From the NCBI GenBank assembly GCA_036489885.1, contig DASXEW010000003.1, positions 1,736,001 to 1,800,000 of the forward strand: a stretch of DNA of 64,000 bases, written 5' to 3'. Below the pieces are notes generated by a model. The model was not told the origin of the DNA. It made no database searches and saw nothing but the letters and a program-made list of their open reading frames with translations. This document shows positions 52,211 to 60,060 of this stretch, piece after piece; the first letter of the stretch is position 1, and the number at the start of each line of letters is the position of its first letter. The DNA comes from Candidatus Baltobacteraceae bacterium (lineage in GTDB: Bacteria; Vulcanimicrobiota; Vulcanimicrobiia; Vulcanimicrobiales; Vulcanimicrobiaceae). The position numbers and the translations under genes are program-made.

Positions 52211-54277
52211 CTACTTGTTCTGATCCTGTTGCTTCGGCGGAGCGTGATGCGCCGGAGCCGGCCGCGCTGCAGGCGCCGCATGCTGAACCGGAGCTACGCG
52301 GGGTGCAGGCGCTGCGTGTTGCACCGGTGCTGCATAGTGTTGCACCGGAGCCGGAGGCGCGTAGTGCGGAACCGGTCGTACCGGCGCAGGTCGCTGAACC
52401 GGCGGCGCGGCGTAATGCGGCGCTACATGCTGCACTGGTGCCGGCGCTACGTGTTGCACTTGCGGTGCTGCATGATGAACAGGAGCAGTGTAGTGGCGCA
52501 CGGGAGCAGCCGGAGCTGCATGGTGCACTTGCGGTGCCGCATGCTGGACCGGAGCAGTGTAGTGGCGCACGGGAGCAGCCGGTGCTGCGTGTTGCGCCGG
52601 AGCGGCGTGACGCTGCGGGGCCGTGAAGTGCTGTGCTTGTGGAGCTGCGTGTTGCGCCGGAGCGGCGTGACGCTGCGGAGCCGTGAAGTGCTGTGCTTGT
52701 GGAGCTGCGTGTTGCGCCGGAGCGGCGTGACGCTGCGGAGCCGTGAAGTGCTGCGCTTGCGGAGCTGCGTGTTGCGCCGGAGCGGTGTGACGCTGCGGGG
52801 CCGTGAAGTGCTGCGCTGGCGCCGCGATTGGTCGTGGTGCCGTGTGCGTAGCCGTGATGTGGACGTGACTTTGGTAGCTCACGACTTGCTTACGTTGCTG
52901 CGCGAACGTTGCCGGAGCATGCGGCGTGGTGCGGAACGCGTGGAACGTTCGTGTTTGCGCCGGATGGACCGCAGTCGTGCGAGCCGAGTAACGCATCGCT
53001 GACGTTTCCGGTGCGATCGGAAGTGCGCGGCGAACGATCGCGGCGTGTGCGTAGTAACGACTCGGAACGGATTGGAAGCTCGTGTAACGACCGCTTGCGA
53101 AGTTGGCGCGTCCAACCCAGCGGAGTGCGCGTCCACCGCCATAACGGGCGTTGCGGTAGTACGTTGGCGAGTACGCGTTGTAGGCGACGTTGTAGTTGCC
53201 GTAGGCCGAGTTGCCCCACCACGGATAAATCGGCTCAGACGGTGCGAGTGGTACCCAGCCAACGTTGTCGACGAGGTTCAAACCGAAGTTAAAGCCGCCG
53301 GAATTGAAACCGATGAAGGCAACGAGTGCCGGTGACCAGGTCTGCACGGGAGCGGCGGCTGGGCCAGGGACCCATGCCCAGTGGTTTGCGTTGTTGTCGA
53401 AGAACCAGCGCCCGTAATGGAACGGCGCGTAACCCCATGGATCGTTGTCGACCCAGGTCCAACCGTAGTACGGTTCCCAAACCCAACGGCCGCTAGAATA
53501 CGGCGTCCAGTTTGCGGCGACGTCATTCGGAATCCAGACATTGCCGTATCCCGGATACTGCTGCCACGAACCATAGCCGGAAAGATCGTATGCGCCGGGC
53601 ATCCAGCTCGGAACGTCTTGGTATGCGGTTTGCTGGAATGAGTCATCGCGCGCGACGTTCCACTGATCGAACGAATTCGACGCAACCGGTCCCACGAAGC
53701 GATACTGCGGATTGCTCGGGTCGCCCCACACTTCCATCGTACTGCCGGGTGTGAGCTGTTGCGCGCCTTGCGGCAAGAGAATGGCGGCGTCGCCGGAGCG
53801 TACCGTGATTGACGTTACGCCTTGCGAGTTGACGTCGACGCGATAAAATCCCATCTCGCGTGGACGGACGGTAACGGACGGCGTTTCAACTTGCTCGTAC
53901 GTTCCCATCGGTCGAACGATACCGACCCCGACGGAACCCGATGCGAGTTGTACGGAGTCACCGTTCCCGTCCATTTCGTCGAATCGGACTTGCGTATTCG
54001 GAGCGACGCGCAAGACGTGACCGGAATCGAATTGGACTTCGGAGCGTGCGCTCCCATCAGTGGAAAGGTAGTCGCCCACCATCAGCGGCGCATTGATCGC
54101 CGCTGCTTCGGCGTTACCCGAGTCGCCGCGCGTGATCGCGACGTTTCCGGACATGTTGCTGACGTACGCGACATCAGGCGCTTGTTGCGCGGAGACGGCA
54201 GTTGGCAGCGCAAGTAATGCGCCGGAGACGAGCGCCGCCGCCGTTCCGAAGCTGAGAAGTCTAGCTAGTAACCGCAT
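52211..54277 (-). CDS. Exported FecR/DUF6600 protein with His-Ala-Pro-Gln repeat tail
   Basis: 688 residues. A signal peptide (MRLLARLLSFGTAAALVSGA then LLALPTAVSAQQ) is followed by a FecR-like domain (YVSNMSGNVAITRGD, STDGSARSEVQFDSGHVLRV), a Trp/Tyr-rich DUF6600 region (VWIPNDVAANWTPYSSGRWV, YGWTWVDNDPWGYAPFHYGR, WAWVPGP) and, after about residue 480, a 200-residue low-complexity tail of repeated QHFTAPQRHAAPAQHAAPQA. The tail contains dozens of His and could bind metal or cell-wall polymer. The start has GGGAAAGGGA upstream. The convergent dehydrogenase stop is immediately adjacent. Confidence 0.82.
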   Translation of the reverse strand: MRLLARLLSFGTAAALVSGALLALPTAVSAQQAPDVAYVSNMSGNVAITRGDSGNAEAAAINAPLMVGDYLSTDGSARSEVQFDSGHVLRVAPNTQVRFDEMDGNGDSVQLASGSVGVGIVRPMGTYEQVETPSVTVRPREMGFYRVDVNSQGVTSITVRSGDAAILLPQGAQQLTPGSTMEVWGDPSNPQYRFVGPVASNSFDQWNVARDDSFQQTAYQDVPSWMPGAYDLSGYGSWQQYPGYGNVWIPNDVAANWTPYSSGRWVWEPYYGWTWVDNDPWGYAPFHYGRWFFDNNANHWAWVPGPAAAPVQTWSPALVAFIGFNSGGFNFGLNLVDNVGWVPLAPSEPIYPWWGNSAYGNYNVAYNAYSPTYYRNARYGGGRALRWVGRANFASGRYTSFQSVPSRYYAHAAIVRRALPIAPETSAMRYSARTTAVHPAQTRTFHAFRTTPHAPATFAQQRKQVVSYQSHVHITATHTAPRPIAAPAQHFTAPQRHTAPAQHAAPQAQHFTAPQRHAAPAQHAAPQAQHFTAPQRHAAPAQHAAPQAQHFTAPQRHAAPAQHAAPAAPVRHYTAPVQHAAPQVHHAAPAAPVRHYTAPVHHAAPQVQHVAPAPVQHVAPHYAAPPVQRPAPVRPVPHYAPPAPVQHYAAPVQHAAPAPRVAPVQHAAPAARPAPAHHAPPKQQDQNK
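52581..52820 (-). repeat. 60-bp tandem repeats inside the FecR/DUF6600 gene
   Basis: About four units of exactly 60 bp (20 codons: QHFTAPQRHAAPAQHAAPQA). The units at 52621-52680 and 52681-52740 are identical, the one at 52741 differs by a few bases, and the outer ones are partial. A looser about 66-bp duplication lies at 52490-52580. Being in frame, copy changes would lengthen or shorten the protein tail. Confidence 0.85.
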
Positions 54278-54311
54278 TGTTATCCCTTTCCCCTCTCTGC
54301 TGGTATGAAGA

Positions 54312-54348
54312 AACGTGACCCGCAGCGCAAAGGGCGGCGGGTCACGTT
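54312..54348 (-). promoter_or_regulatory. Strong hairpin in the 54278-54418 intergenic region
   Basis: AACGTGACCCGC and GCGGGTCACGTT form a perfect 12-bp stem around a 13-base loop. It lies 34 bases upstream of the FecR/DUF6600 start and 71 bases after the pepA stop, both on the minus strand. No U-run follows on the minus strand, so it is more likely a leader structure or mRNA stabiliser than a terminator. Further GC-rich pairing arms (CCAGG / CCTGG) occur at about 54390-54410. Confidence 0.45.
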
Positions 54349-54418
54349 AGAGGGGGTTTAAAATTCCGATTCTGGCCGCCCAAGGCCAACCAGGCTTCTA
54401 CCCTGGGCGAGCGACCGG

Positions 54419-55960
54419 TTAAACGGAAATGGGGATTTGTTCGAACGCCGGTTCTTTCGGCGCGCTTGCGGTTGCAGCGGCTTCAACGAACGCAACGAGC
54501 GCACGTAACGGAAGCCCGGTCGGACCTTTGGCTTGAAACGCTTGGTCTTTGTCCGTGTACGCCGTGCCGGCGATGTCGAGATGTATCCACGGCTTGCCGT
54601 CGACGAACTCGCGCAAGAACGCGGCCGCCGTAAGGCTCCCTGCCGGGCGACCGCCGGTATTCTTCAGATCGGCGATCTCGCTCTTCGTTGCGGTGAGGTA
54701 ATCGTCGTACAACGGAAGACGCCAATAACGCTCGCCTGTGGTGTTTGCAACTTCAAGGAACGAATCGACGAACTCGTCATCGTTGCTGATCGCTCCCGCA
54801 GCCGCATGGCCAAGCGAGATCACCATTGCGCCCGTCAACGTGGCGCAATCGATAAGGCGGGTTGCGCCGAGCTTCATCGTCGCATATGCAAGCGCATCTG
54901 CGAGGACCAATCGGCCCTCGGCATCGGTGTTGATGATCTCGATCGTCTTTCCGTTCATCGCGCGATGGACGTCGCCCGGTTTGGTTGCGTCAGGTCCAGG
55001 CAGATTTTCGCTTGCCGGAACGAGACCGATGACATTGATCTTCGGACGCAGCTTGCCGATCGCGCGCATCGCGCCGATTACAGCCGCACCGCCGCTCATG
55101 TCGTATTTCATCTCGTGCATGTTGTCGGGAGGCTTGAGTGAGATGCCGCCGCTGTCGAACGTGATGCCTTTGCCGACGAGGGCGATACGTTCTTTGGAAC
55201 TCGGATCCCCATCGTACGTTAGCACGATCAAGCGTGCGGGCTGCGAGCTGCCTTGCGAGACGCCGAGCAGTGCGCCCATGCCGAGATCTTTCATCCGGTC
55301 CTCGTCGAGCGAATCGAACCCGAGATCGTTTTTCTTGGCGATCTCTTCGGCGCGATCGGAGAGCACGCGCGGCGTCATGTCGTTGCCTGGCGTGAGCGCC
55401 AGGCGTCGCGTGAAGTTCACGGACTTGCCGATGATCTGTCCGTGCTTTGCGCCCGTAGTGAGCGCATTGCGGTCGAGCGCGCCAGCGACGATTGTGAGAT
55501 TGCGGACGTCGATCGGACGCTCTTGTTCCTTGCGGTAGATCGTTGTATCGATCGTCGCAACGAATGCGCCCTCGACCAGAAAAGAAGCCGCCATCGCAGC
55601 ATCTTTGACTTCGTAGGGAAGCGTGATCGCGATGTCGTGCACGTTGCGTTTGCCGAGGTAGCGAACCGCGGTGCCCGCGTAATGCGCGAGCTGCCAAGGC
55701 TGGAATTTGCTGCGTTCGCCGAGACCGACGACAAGAACGCGACGCACGCCCAAATCGGTTGTACCGGACGTATGGAAGAGCGCGACTTCGTTGTTTTTGC
55801 CTTGATGCTCGCCGTCGGCGAGCGCTGCAGCGATGACGCCGCCGAGCTTCGGATCGACGTCGGCGGCTGCGCCTTCGAGTTTTTTATCGGAGAAGACTGG
55901 GACCACAAGGGCACCGGAGGAAACGCTCCGCGCCAGGTCACCCGAAACCGTTACTTGCAT
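54419..55960 (-). CDS. pepA: Leucyl aminopeptidase (M17)
   Basis: A 513-residue cytoplasmic enzyme that removes N-terminal residues from peptides, with two catalytic metals. The C-terminal catalytic domain shows VGKGITFDSGGISLKPPDNM (Lys and Asp ligands), EMKYDMSGGAAVIG, ASENLPGPDATKPGD, the signature NTDAEGRLVLADAL and DCATLTGAMVISLG. The N-terminal domain is the usual alpha/beta cap. Its ATG at 55960 shares bases with a possible ATG for purM on the other strand (GCATGC), leaving almost no room for promoters. Confidence 0.95.
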   Translation of the reverse strand: MQVTVSGDLARSVSSGALVVPVFSDKKLEGAAADVDPKLGGVIAAALADGEHQGKNNEVALFHTSGTTDLGVRRVLVVGLGERSKFQPWQLAHYAGTAVRYLGKRNVHDIAITLPYEVKDAAMAASFLVEGAFVATIDTTIYRKEQERPIDVRNLTIVAGALDRNALTTGAKHGQIIGKSVNFTRRLALTPGNDMTPRVLSDRAEEIAKKNDLGFDSLDEDRMKDLGMGALLGVSQGSSQPARLIVLTYDGDPSSKERIALVGKGITFDSGGISLKPPDNMHEMKYDMSGGAAVIGAMRAIGKLRPKINVIGLVPASENLPGPDATKPGDVHRAMNGKTIEIINTDAEGRLVLADALAYATMKLGATRLIDCATLTGAMVISLGHAAAGAISNDDEFVDSFLEVANTTGERYWRLPLYDDYLTATKSEIADLKNTGGRPAGSLTAAAFLREFVDGKPWIHLDIAGTAYTDKDQAFQAKGPTGLPLRALVAFVEAAATASAPKEPAFEQIPISV

Positions 55961-56000
55961 GCGGCAGTCGTTTGTGCCGGTCGAAGCGAAGCCCTGGCTG

Positions 56001-57035
56001 ATGGATCGCGCGACTGATGCGTACGCCGCGGCGGGCGTGGATATCTCCGCCGGGAACGCTGCGGTTTCGCTCTATAAGCAGCTGACGGGAGGCTGGAAGC
56101 ACCCCGATCAGATCGGGGAGCTGGGCGCATTTAACGGGCTCTTTCGCCTACCCGGTGACCCAGAGCAGGCGCTCGTTGCGTCAACGGACGGAGTCGGGAC
56201 GAAGATCCTCATCGCCGCACTGTTGCGGCGTTACAATTCCGTTGGCGCCGATTTGGTCAATCATTGCGTTAACGACATTTTGGTCGCAAACGCGACGCCG
56301 CTGTTTTTTCTTGACTATGTCGCAGTCGGCAAGCTCATTCCGGAAATGGCGGCTGAGATCGTAGCCGGCATACACAATGCCTGCCGCGAGAACCAGACGG
56401 CGCTGCTCGGCGGCGAGACCGCCGAAATGCCGGGACTCTACAAGCCCGGCGAATTCGATCTTGCCGGGACGATCGTCGGCATAGTGCGTCTGGCCGATCT
56501 ACCACGCACCGATAGCGTTACAGCCGGCGACGCGATCATCGCGCTGCCTGCGATCGGCTTGCATACAAACGGGTACTCCTTGGCGCGGACGCTGGTGCCG
56601 GAAGACGAGTGGGGCGCCCTATTGCCGGATGCCGGCGTGACGTTCGCTGACGCGCTGCTCGCGCCGCATCCGTCGTATCTACAAGCCGTTAACGCAATTC
56701 GCGCCGTCGCGCACGTGAAGGCGATGTCGCACATAACGGGCGGCGGTCTGCTCGAGAATGTTCCGCGAACGTTACCCGCGTCGTGTAAAGCGATCTTCGA
56801 ACAAACACGCTGGCAAGTTCCACCTTTGATGCGTGAACTGGTGCGACGTGGCGAGCTTAGTCATGAAGATCGCTATCGCACCTTCAACATGGGGATCGGA
56901 TACACGCTGACTGTTGCGCTCAGTGAAGCGCCGAAAGCGCTGGCGGCTGCGCCGGGCGCGTTCGTCGCGGGGTGGATTGAAGCGCGAGGCGAGGGTGAGC
57001 CTGCGGTCGTGGTGCATCCCGCCCGTGAGCGCTAA
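56001..57035 (+). CDS. purM: Phosphoribosylformylglycinamidine cyclo-ligase
   Basis: A 344-residue AIR synthetase, started at ATG 56001 to give the normal length and the usual YAAAGVDISAGNAAV N-terminus; ATG 55959 is further upstream and would overlap the divergent pepA start. Motifs: LVASTDGVGTKILIA, NHCVNDILVANATPLFFLDY, LLGGETAEMPGLYKPGEFDL, GLHTNGYSLAR, HITGGGLLENVPR and FNMGIGYTL. It closes FGAM to AIR. The next gene overlaps by 11 bases. Confidence 0.95.
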   Translation: MDRATDAYAAAGVDISAGNAAVSLYKQLTGGWKHPDQIGELGAFNGLFRLPGDPEQALVASTDGVGTKILIAALLRRYNSVGADLVNHCVNDILVANATPLFFLDYVAVGKLIPEMAAEIVAGIHNACRENQTALLGGETAEMPGLYKPGEFDLAGTIVGIVRLADLPRTDSVTAGDAIIALPAIGLHTNGYSLARTLVPEDEWGALLPDAGVTFADALLAPHPSYLQAVNAIRAVAHVKAMSHITGGGLLENVPRTLPASCKAIFEQTRWQVPPLMRELVRRGELSHEDRYRTFNMGIGYTLTVALSEAPKALAAAPGAFVAGWIEARGEGEPAVVVHPARER

Positions 57036-58167
57036 CGACCCCTCCCGCGAGTTCGTCAATCTCTTAGTCGACCTCGACGAGCGTTTCTCCGAACACGCAA
57101 CTCAAAACGCGTTCGCGCGCGTGCGCGAACGCGGTTACAACATGATCGACGCGCCAACGGTCGGCGAGCGATACCTTTCGTGGATCGATCTGGTGTTCAA
57201 CGGATCGTGGTCGAGCGAGGTCGCCACCGGATCTGCGACGATCATGACGCACGACGGCGACGACGCGCCTGTGGGTTTTGCAGCATATGGTGCGCACGGC
57301 CTACGATTCTATTGGTTGCGCGAATGGCAGAATCGTCCCGACGTCGGGTTTTTCGGTCCGGTCGGGATCATGCAAGCGCACCAGCGCGAGCGGCTGCAAC
57401 CGGAGCTGATCTCAATCGCGCTCGGAAAAATGCGCGAGCTTGGTTATCGCCACGCGTTGATCGGCGCCGTTACCGAGCCGCTCTACGATCTCTTCGAGAG
57501 AGCCACCGGCGGGAAAGTCGTCGGGCGTGTCTCGATGGACCGCGATTTGCGTAGCCTGCGAACGACCGTTATGGCGTCGGGCAACGGCACGAATTTCCAA
57601 GCCGTGGTCGATGCACTTCCCGAAGGTCTCGGCATCGATGTTGAAGCGCTCGTCGTCAATCGTTCCGACGCGTTTGCGATCGAACGCGCGAAGAAGGCGG
57701 AGATTCCGGTTCACGTGCACATGTGGGACCGCAAGGCGACCTCTCGCGAGCGCTACGACGCCGAATTGATCGAGGTCATCGAGCGAACGAAGCCCGAATT
57801 GATTTTGATGCTTGGATGGATGCATCTGGTCTCACCAGATTTCTTTACGCGCTTACCGCAAGCGCTCAACATTCATCCCGCGTTCCTGCCGCACGACGTG
57901 AGCGCAGAAGAAATTACGATGCCCGATGGTGCCGTCATTCCGGCGTTTCGCGGCGCTCATGCGATTCGCGACGCCCTGCAGGCGAAGTCTCCTTGGTACG
58001 GTGCAACCGCGCATTACGTGACGCACGACGTGGATCGCGGCGCAGTTCTGATGCGTGCACCGCTGCCGCTCGTCGAAGAGGACGAAGCAACCGCACTTGC
58101 GGCACTGCATCCCTTCGAGCACAAGATTCTCCTTGGCGCTATTCGACGGATCTTCGCGGAAAGATAA
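57025..58167 (+). CDS. purN: GNAT-like domain fused to PurN (GAR formyltransferase)
   Basis: 380 residues from GTG 57025, nearly twice a normal PurN. Residues 185-380 are PurN: TTVMASGNGTNFQAVVDALP, LILMLGWMHLVSPDF, the catalytic LNIHPAFLP, FRGAHAIRDAL and GATAHYVTHDVDRGAVLM. Residues 20-180 look like an N-acetyltransferase fold: TIMTHDGDDAPVGFAAYGAH, FFGPVGIMQAHQRERLQPEL and LGKMRELGYRHALIGAVTEP then LYDLFERATGG. The formyltransferase adds the C8 carbon to GAR with formyl-THF; what the GNAT part does is unknown. It converges on tsaD with a 29-base overlap. Confidence 0.87.
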   Translation: MSANDPSREFVNLLVDLDERFSEHATQNAFARVRERGYNMIDAPTVGERYLSWIDLVFNGSWSSEVATGSATIMTHDGDDAPVGFAAYGAHGLRFYWLREWQNRPDVGFFGPVGIMQAHQRERLQPELISIALGKMRELGYRHALIGAVTEPLYDLFERATGGKVVGRVSMDRDLRSLRTTVMASGNGTNFQAVVDALPEGLGIDVEALVVNRSDAFAIERAKKAEIPVHVHMWDRKATSRERYDAELIEVIERTKPELILMLGWMHLVSPDFFTRLPQALNIHPAFLPHDVSAEEITMPDGAVIPAFRGAHAIRDALQAKSPWYGATAHYVTHDVDRGAVLMRAPLPLVEEDEATALAALHPFEHKILLGAIRRIFAER

Positions 58168-59161
58168 ACGGAAGATTCGGATCTGCGCCGAGCGTTTCAG
58201 GATCGCTGCGCACGGCGGCGCCCTGGCGATCTGCGGCGGCTGCAATCATGGCCGCATTGTCGGTGCAGTAACGCAGCGGCGGAACGACGGTTGGGACGCC
58301 GTTGCGTTCGCCCCACGCTCGGAACGCGCGCTGCAACGCGGAGTTCGCCGCGACGCCGCCGGACAGTACGGCAAGCTCGAAACGTTCCTGCGAGATGACA
58401 CGATCCAGGCGATCGATCAAGATGTCGACGACGGCGGCTTGAAACGACGCTGCGACGTCGGCGGGTCGCGCGCCTTTCCCGCGCTCCGATTCCAGAAAGT
58501 AGCGCACCGACGTCTTCAATCCCGAAAACGAGAGATCGAGCGTCCCCGGATCGGGGCGATGCCGTGGAAAGCGAATCGCGTTCGGATCGCCGTCGCGCGC
58601 GAGCGCGTCGAGCTGCGGGCCGCCGGGATACGGAAGTCCGAGCAGCCGCGCGGTTTTGTCGAAGGCCTCACCCGCGGCGTCGTCCCGCGTCTTGCCGAGA
58701 ATGCGCATTTCGAGCGGACTCTCGACCGCAACGAGCTGCGAGTGGCCGCCCGAGACGAGCAGAGCGAGAAATGGATAGCGCGGCGCGATGCCGTCATCGA
58801 GAAACGCTGCGAAGATGTGGCCGTGCAAATGGTTGACGCCGTAGAGCGGCTTGTCGATTCCGAATGCGAGCGCTTTGGCAGCGGCAACGCCGACGGCCAG
58901 GCTTCCGATCAAGCCAGGCCCGGCGGTTACCGCTATTCCGTCGAGGTCGGCGAGCGACGTCTTCGCGCGATCCAGCGCGTCTTCAATTGCGGCCGAAAGA
59001 AGCGCGGTGTGCCGGCGGCTTGCAATCTCGGGGACGATCCCGCCATAACGCGCGTGAAATTCGTCCTGATTCGTGGAGACGTTTGAGAGCACGGCCGTCC
59101 CGTCGCGGACGACTGCCGTCGCCGTATCGTCGCACGACGTTTCGATCCCGAGCAGCAGCAT
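58139..59161 (-). CDS. tsaD: tRNA N6-threonylcarbamoyladenosine transferase TsaD
   Basis: A 340-residue ASKHA-fold protein that transfers threonylcarbamoyl to A37 of ANN-decoding tRNAs. It starts MLLLGIETSCDDTATAVV, then the metal site GVNHLHGHIFAAFL, LVSGGHSQLV, GKTRDDAAGEAFDKTARLLG, PGGPQLDALA, FSFSGLKT-like LSFSGLKTSVRYF and LSGGVAANSALQRAF, ending with CTDNAAMIA. It is universally conserved. tsaB and tsaE are not in the window. sixA lies four bases downstream of the preceding start. Confidence 0.97.
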   Translation of the reverse strand: MLLLGIETSCDDTATAVVRDGTAVLSNVSTNQDEFHARYGGIVPEIASRRHTALLSAAIEDALDRAKTSLADLDGIAVTAGPGLIGSLAVGVAAAKALAFGIDKPLYGVNHLHGHIFAAFLDDGIAPRYPFLALLVSGGHSQLVAVESPLEMRILGKTRDDAAGEAFDKTARLLGLPYPGGPQLDALARDGDPNAIRFPRHRPDPGTLDLSFSGLKTSVRYFLESERGKGARPADVAASFQAAVVDILIDRLDRVISQERFELAVLSGGVAANSALQRAFRAWGERNGVPTVVPPLRYCTDNAAMIAAAADRQGAAVRSDPETLGADPNLPFIFPRRSVE

Positions 59162-59165
59162 AGTC

Positions 59166-59645
59166 TTAGCGCGAAAGAACGCGCGGAGGGATCAGCCAGA
59201 CAAGCTCGGCTGCAGGCGCGCTCGCGTCGATGATCTCGACGTATGCAAGTGCACCCTTCTTGAAATCGATCCGGGCGCCGCCGATGAGCTGACCGATCGT
59301 GCGGCTCATGCTCGGGTCGTGTCCAACGAGCATGATCGCAGCGGCTTTCGGATAGTGCTCCAAGATTTGCAAGAGACGCTGCACGTTGAACTCGAGCCCA
59401 AGATTCTCGTCTTCAACGAGGCTCTTGCGCAGCTTCAGACGCTTGGCAACGATCTCGCCGGTTTGTCGCGCGCGAACGAGCGGGCTCGTGACGATAGCTT
59501 CGACCTCTAAGTCGAGCTCAGCCATGGTGTCTGCTTCACGTTCCATTCGTTTGATGCCGTCGGTCGTGAGCGGCCGGTCGAAATCGTCTCCGTGCCAATC
59601 CTCCCGCTCACCGGCTTGACCGTGCCGCAGGAAGTAGAGTCTCAT
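59166..59645 (-). CDS. sixA: Phosphohistidine phosphatase SixA
   Basis: A 159-residue histidine phosphatase with the N-terminal MRLYFLRHGQAGERE catalytic His, the RPLTTDGIKRMEREADTM segment, SPLVRARQTGEIVA and the second catalytic His in MLVGHDPSMSRTIGQLIGG. SixA removes phosphate from phosphohistidine in phosphorelays and the nitrogen PTS. It starts at ATG 59645, overlapping the stop of the pterin dehydratase, and ends four bases before tsaD. Confidence 0.92.
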   Translation of the reverse strand: MRLYFLRHGQAGEREDWHGDDFDRPLTTDGIKRMEREADTMAELDLEVEAIVTSPLVRARQTGEIVAKRLKLRKSLVEDENLGLEFNVQRLLQILEHYPKAAAIMLVGHDPSMSRTIGQLIGGARIDFKKGALAYVEIIDASAPAAELVWLIPPRVLSR

Positions 59646-59974
59646 GCGAGGCCGTCGATCTTCACGGCCATGATGAAATCGTTCTCATGCAATCCCTTGA
59701 TCTTGTGCGTGTACAACGATACGGTCGCATAACCCCAGCCGAAGGTTATGTCGGGATGATGACCCTCGCGTTCCGCGAGCTCGCCGATCTTGTTGACGAA
59801 CGCTAGAGATTGGACGAAGTTTTCGAAACGAAATGTACGCTCGATCCGATGACTATCGTCGAGGAGCGCCCAGTCTGGTGCTTGTGCGCGCAATCGTTCT
59901 GCTTCGTCGTGACCGAGTGGTTGCACGCCGCCCCGACAAGGGGTGCACGTTTTCTGGGTCAGAGCCGGTTCCAT
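59642..59974 (-). CDS. Pterin-4a-carbinolamine dehydratase
   Basis: A 110-residue protein starting at ATG 59974 with AGAGGAACT directly before it; the longer frame to 60262 is antisense to the aldehyde dehydrogenase and rejected. It has PDWALLDDSHRIERTFRFEN, FVNKIGELAEREGHHPDITF (catalytic His pair) and TVSLYTHKIKGLHENDF. It dehydrates carbinolamine pterins, recycling the aromatic hydroxylase cofactor or serving in pterin metabolism. No hydroxylase gene is nearby. Confidence 0.92.
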   Translation of the reverse strand: MEPALTQKTCTPCRGGVQPLGHDEAERLRAQAPDWALLDDSHRIERTFRFENFVQSLAFVNKIGELAEREGHHPDITFGWGYATVSLYTHKIKGLHENDFIMAVKIDGLA

Positions 59975-60060
59975 AGTTCCTCTTGAAAACCGTACTGCTC
60001 TGGGGGGGCGTCCTATCCCTTGGCGGGGACAGGCCACCTGCGTACGGTATGCTGGCCAAC

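Noticed and set aside
52581-52820. CRISPR-like array
   Set aside because: The 60-bp units are contiguous with no variable spacers and are in frame within a coding region.
52229-53002. Arg/Cys-rich plus-strand frame opposite the repeat tail
   Set aside because: Its apparent repetitive protein is simply the antisense reading of the 60-bp repeats in the minus-strand gene.
54278-54418. Cyclic-di-GMP riboswitch between pepA and the FecR/DUF6600 gene
   Set aside because: Some fragments (GCGCAAAGGG, GGCCAACC) recall the class I core, but the order and orientation do not fit the downstream gene.
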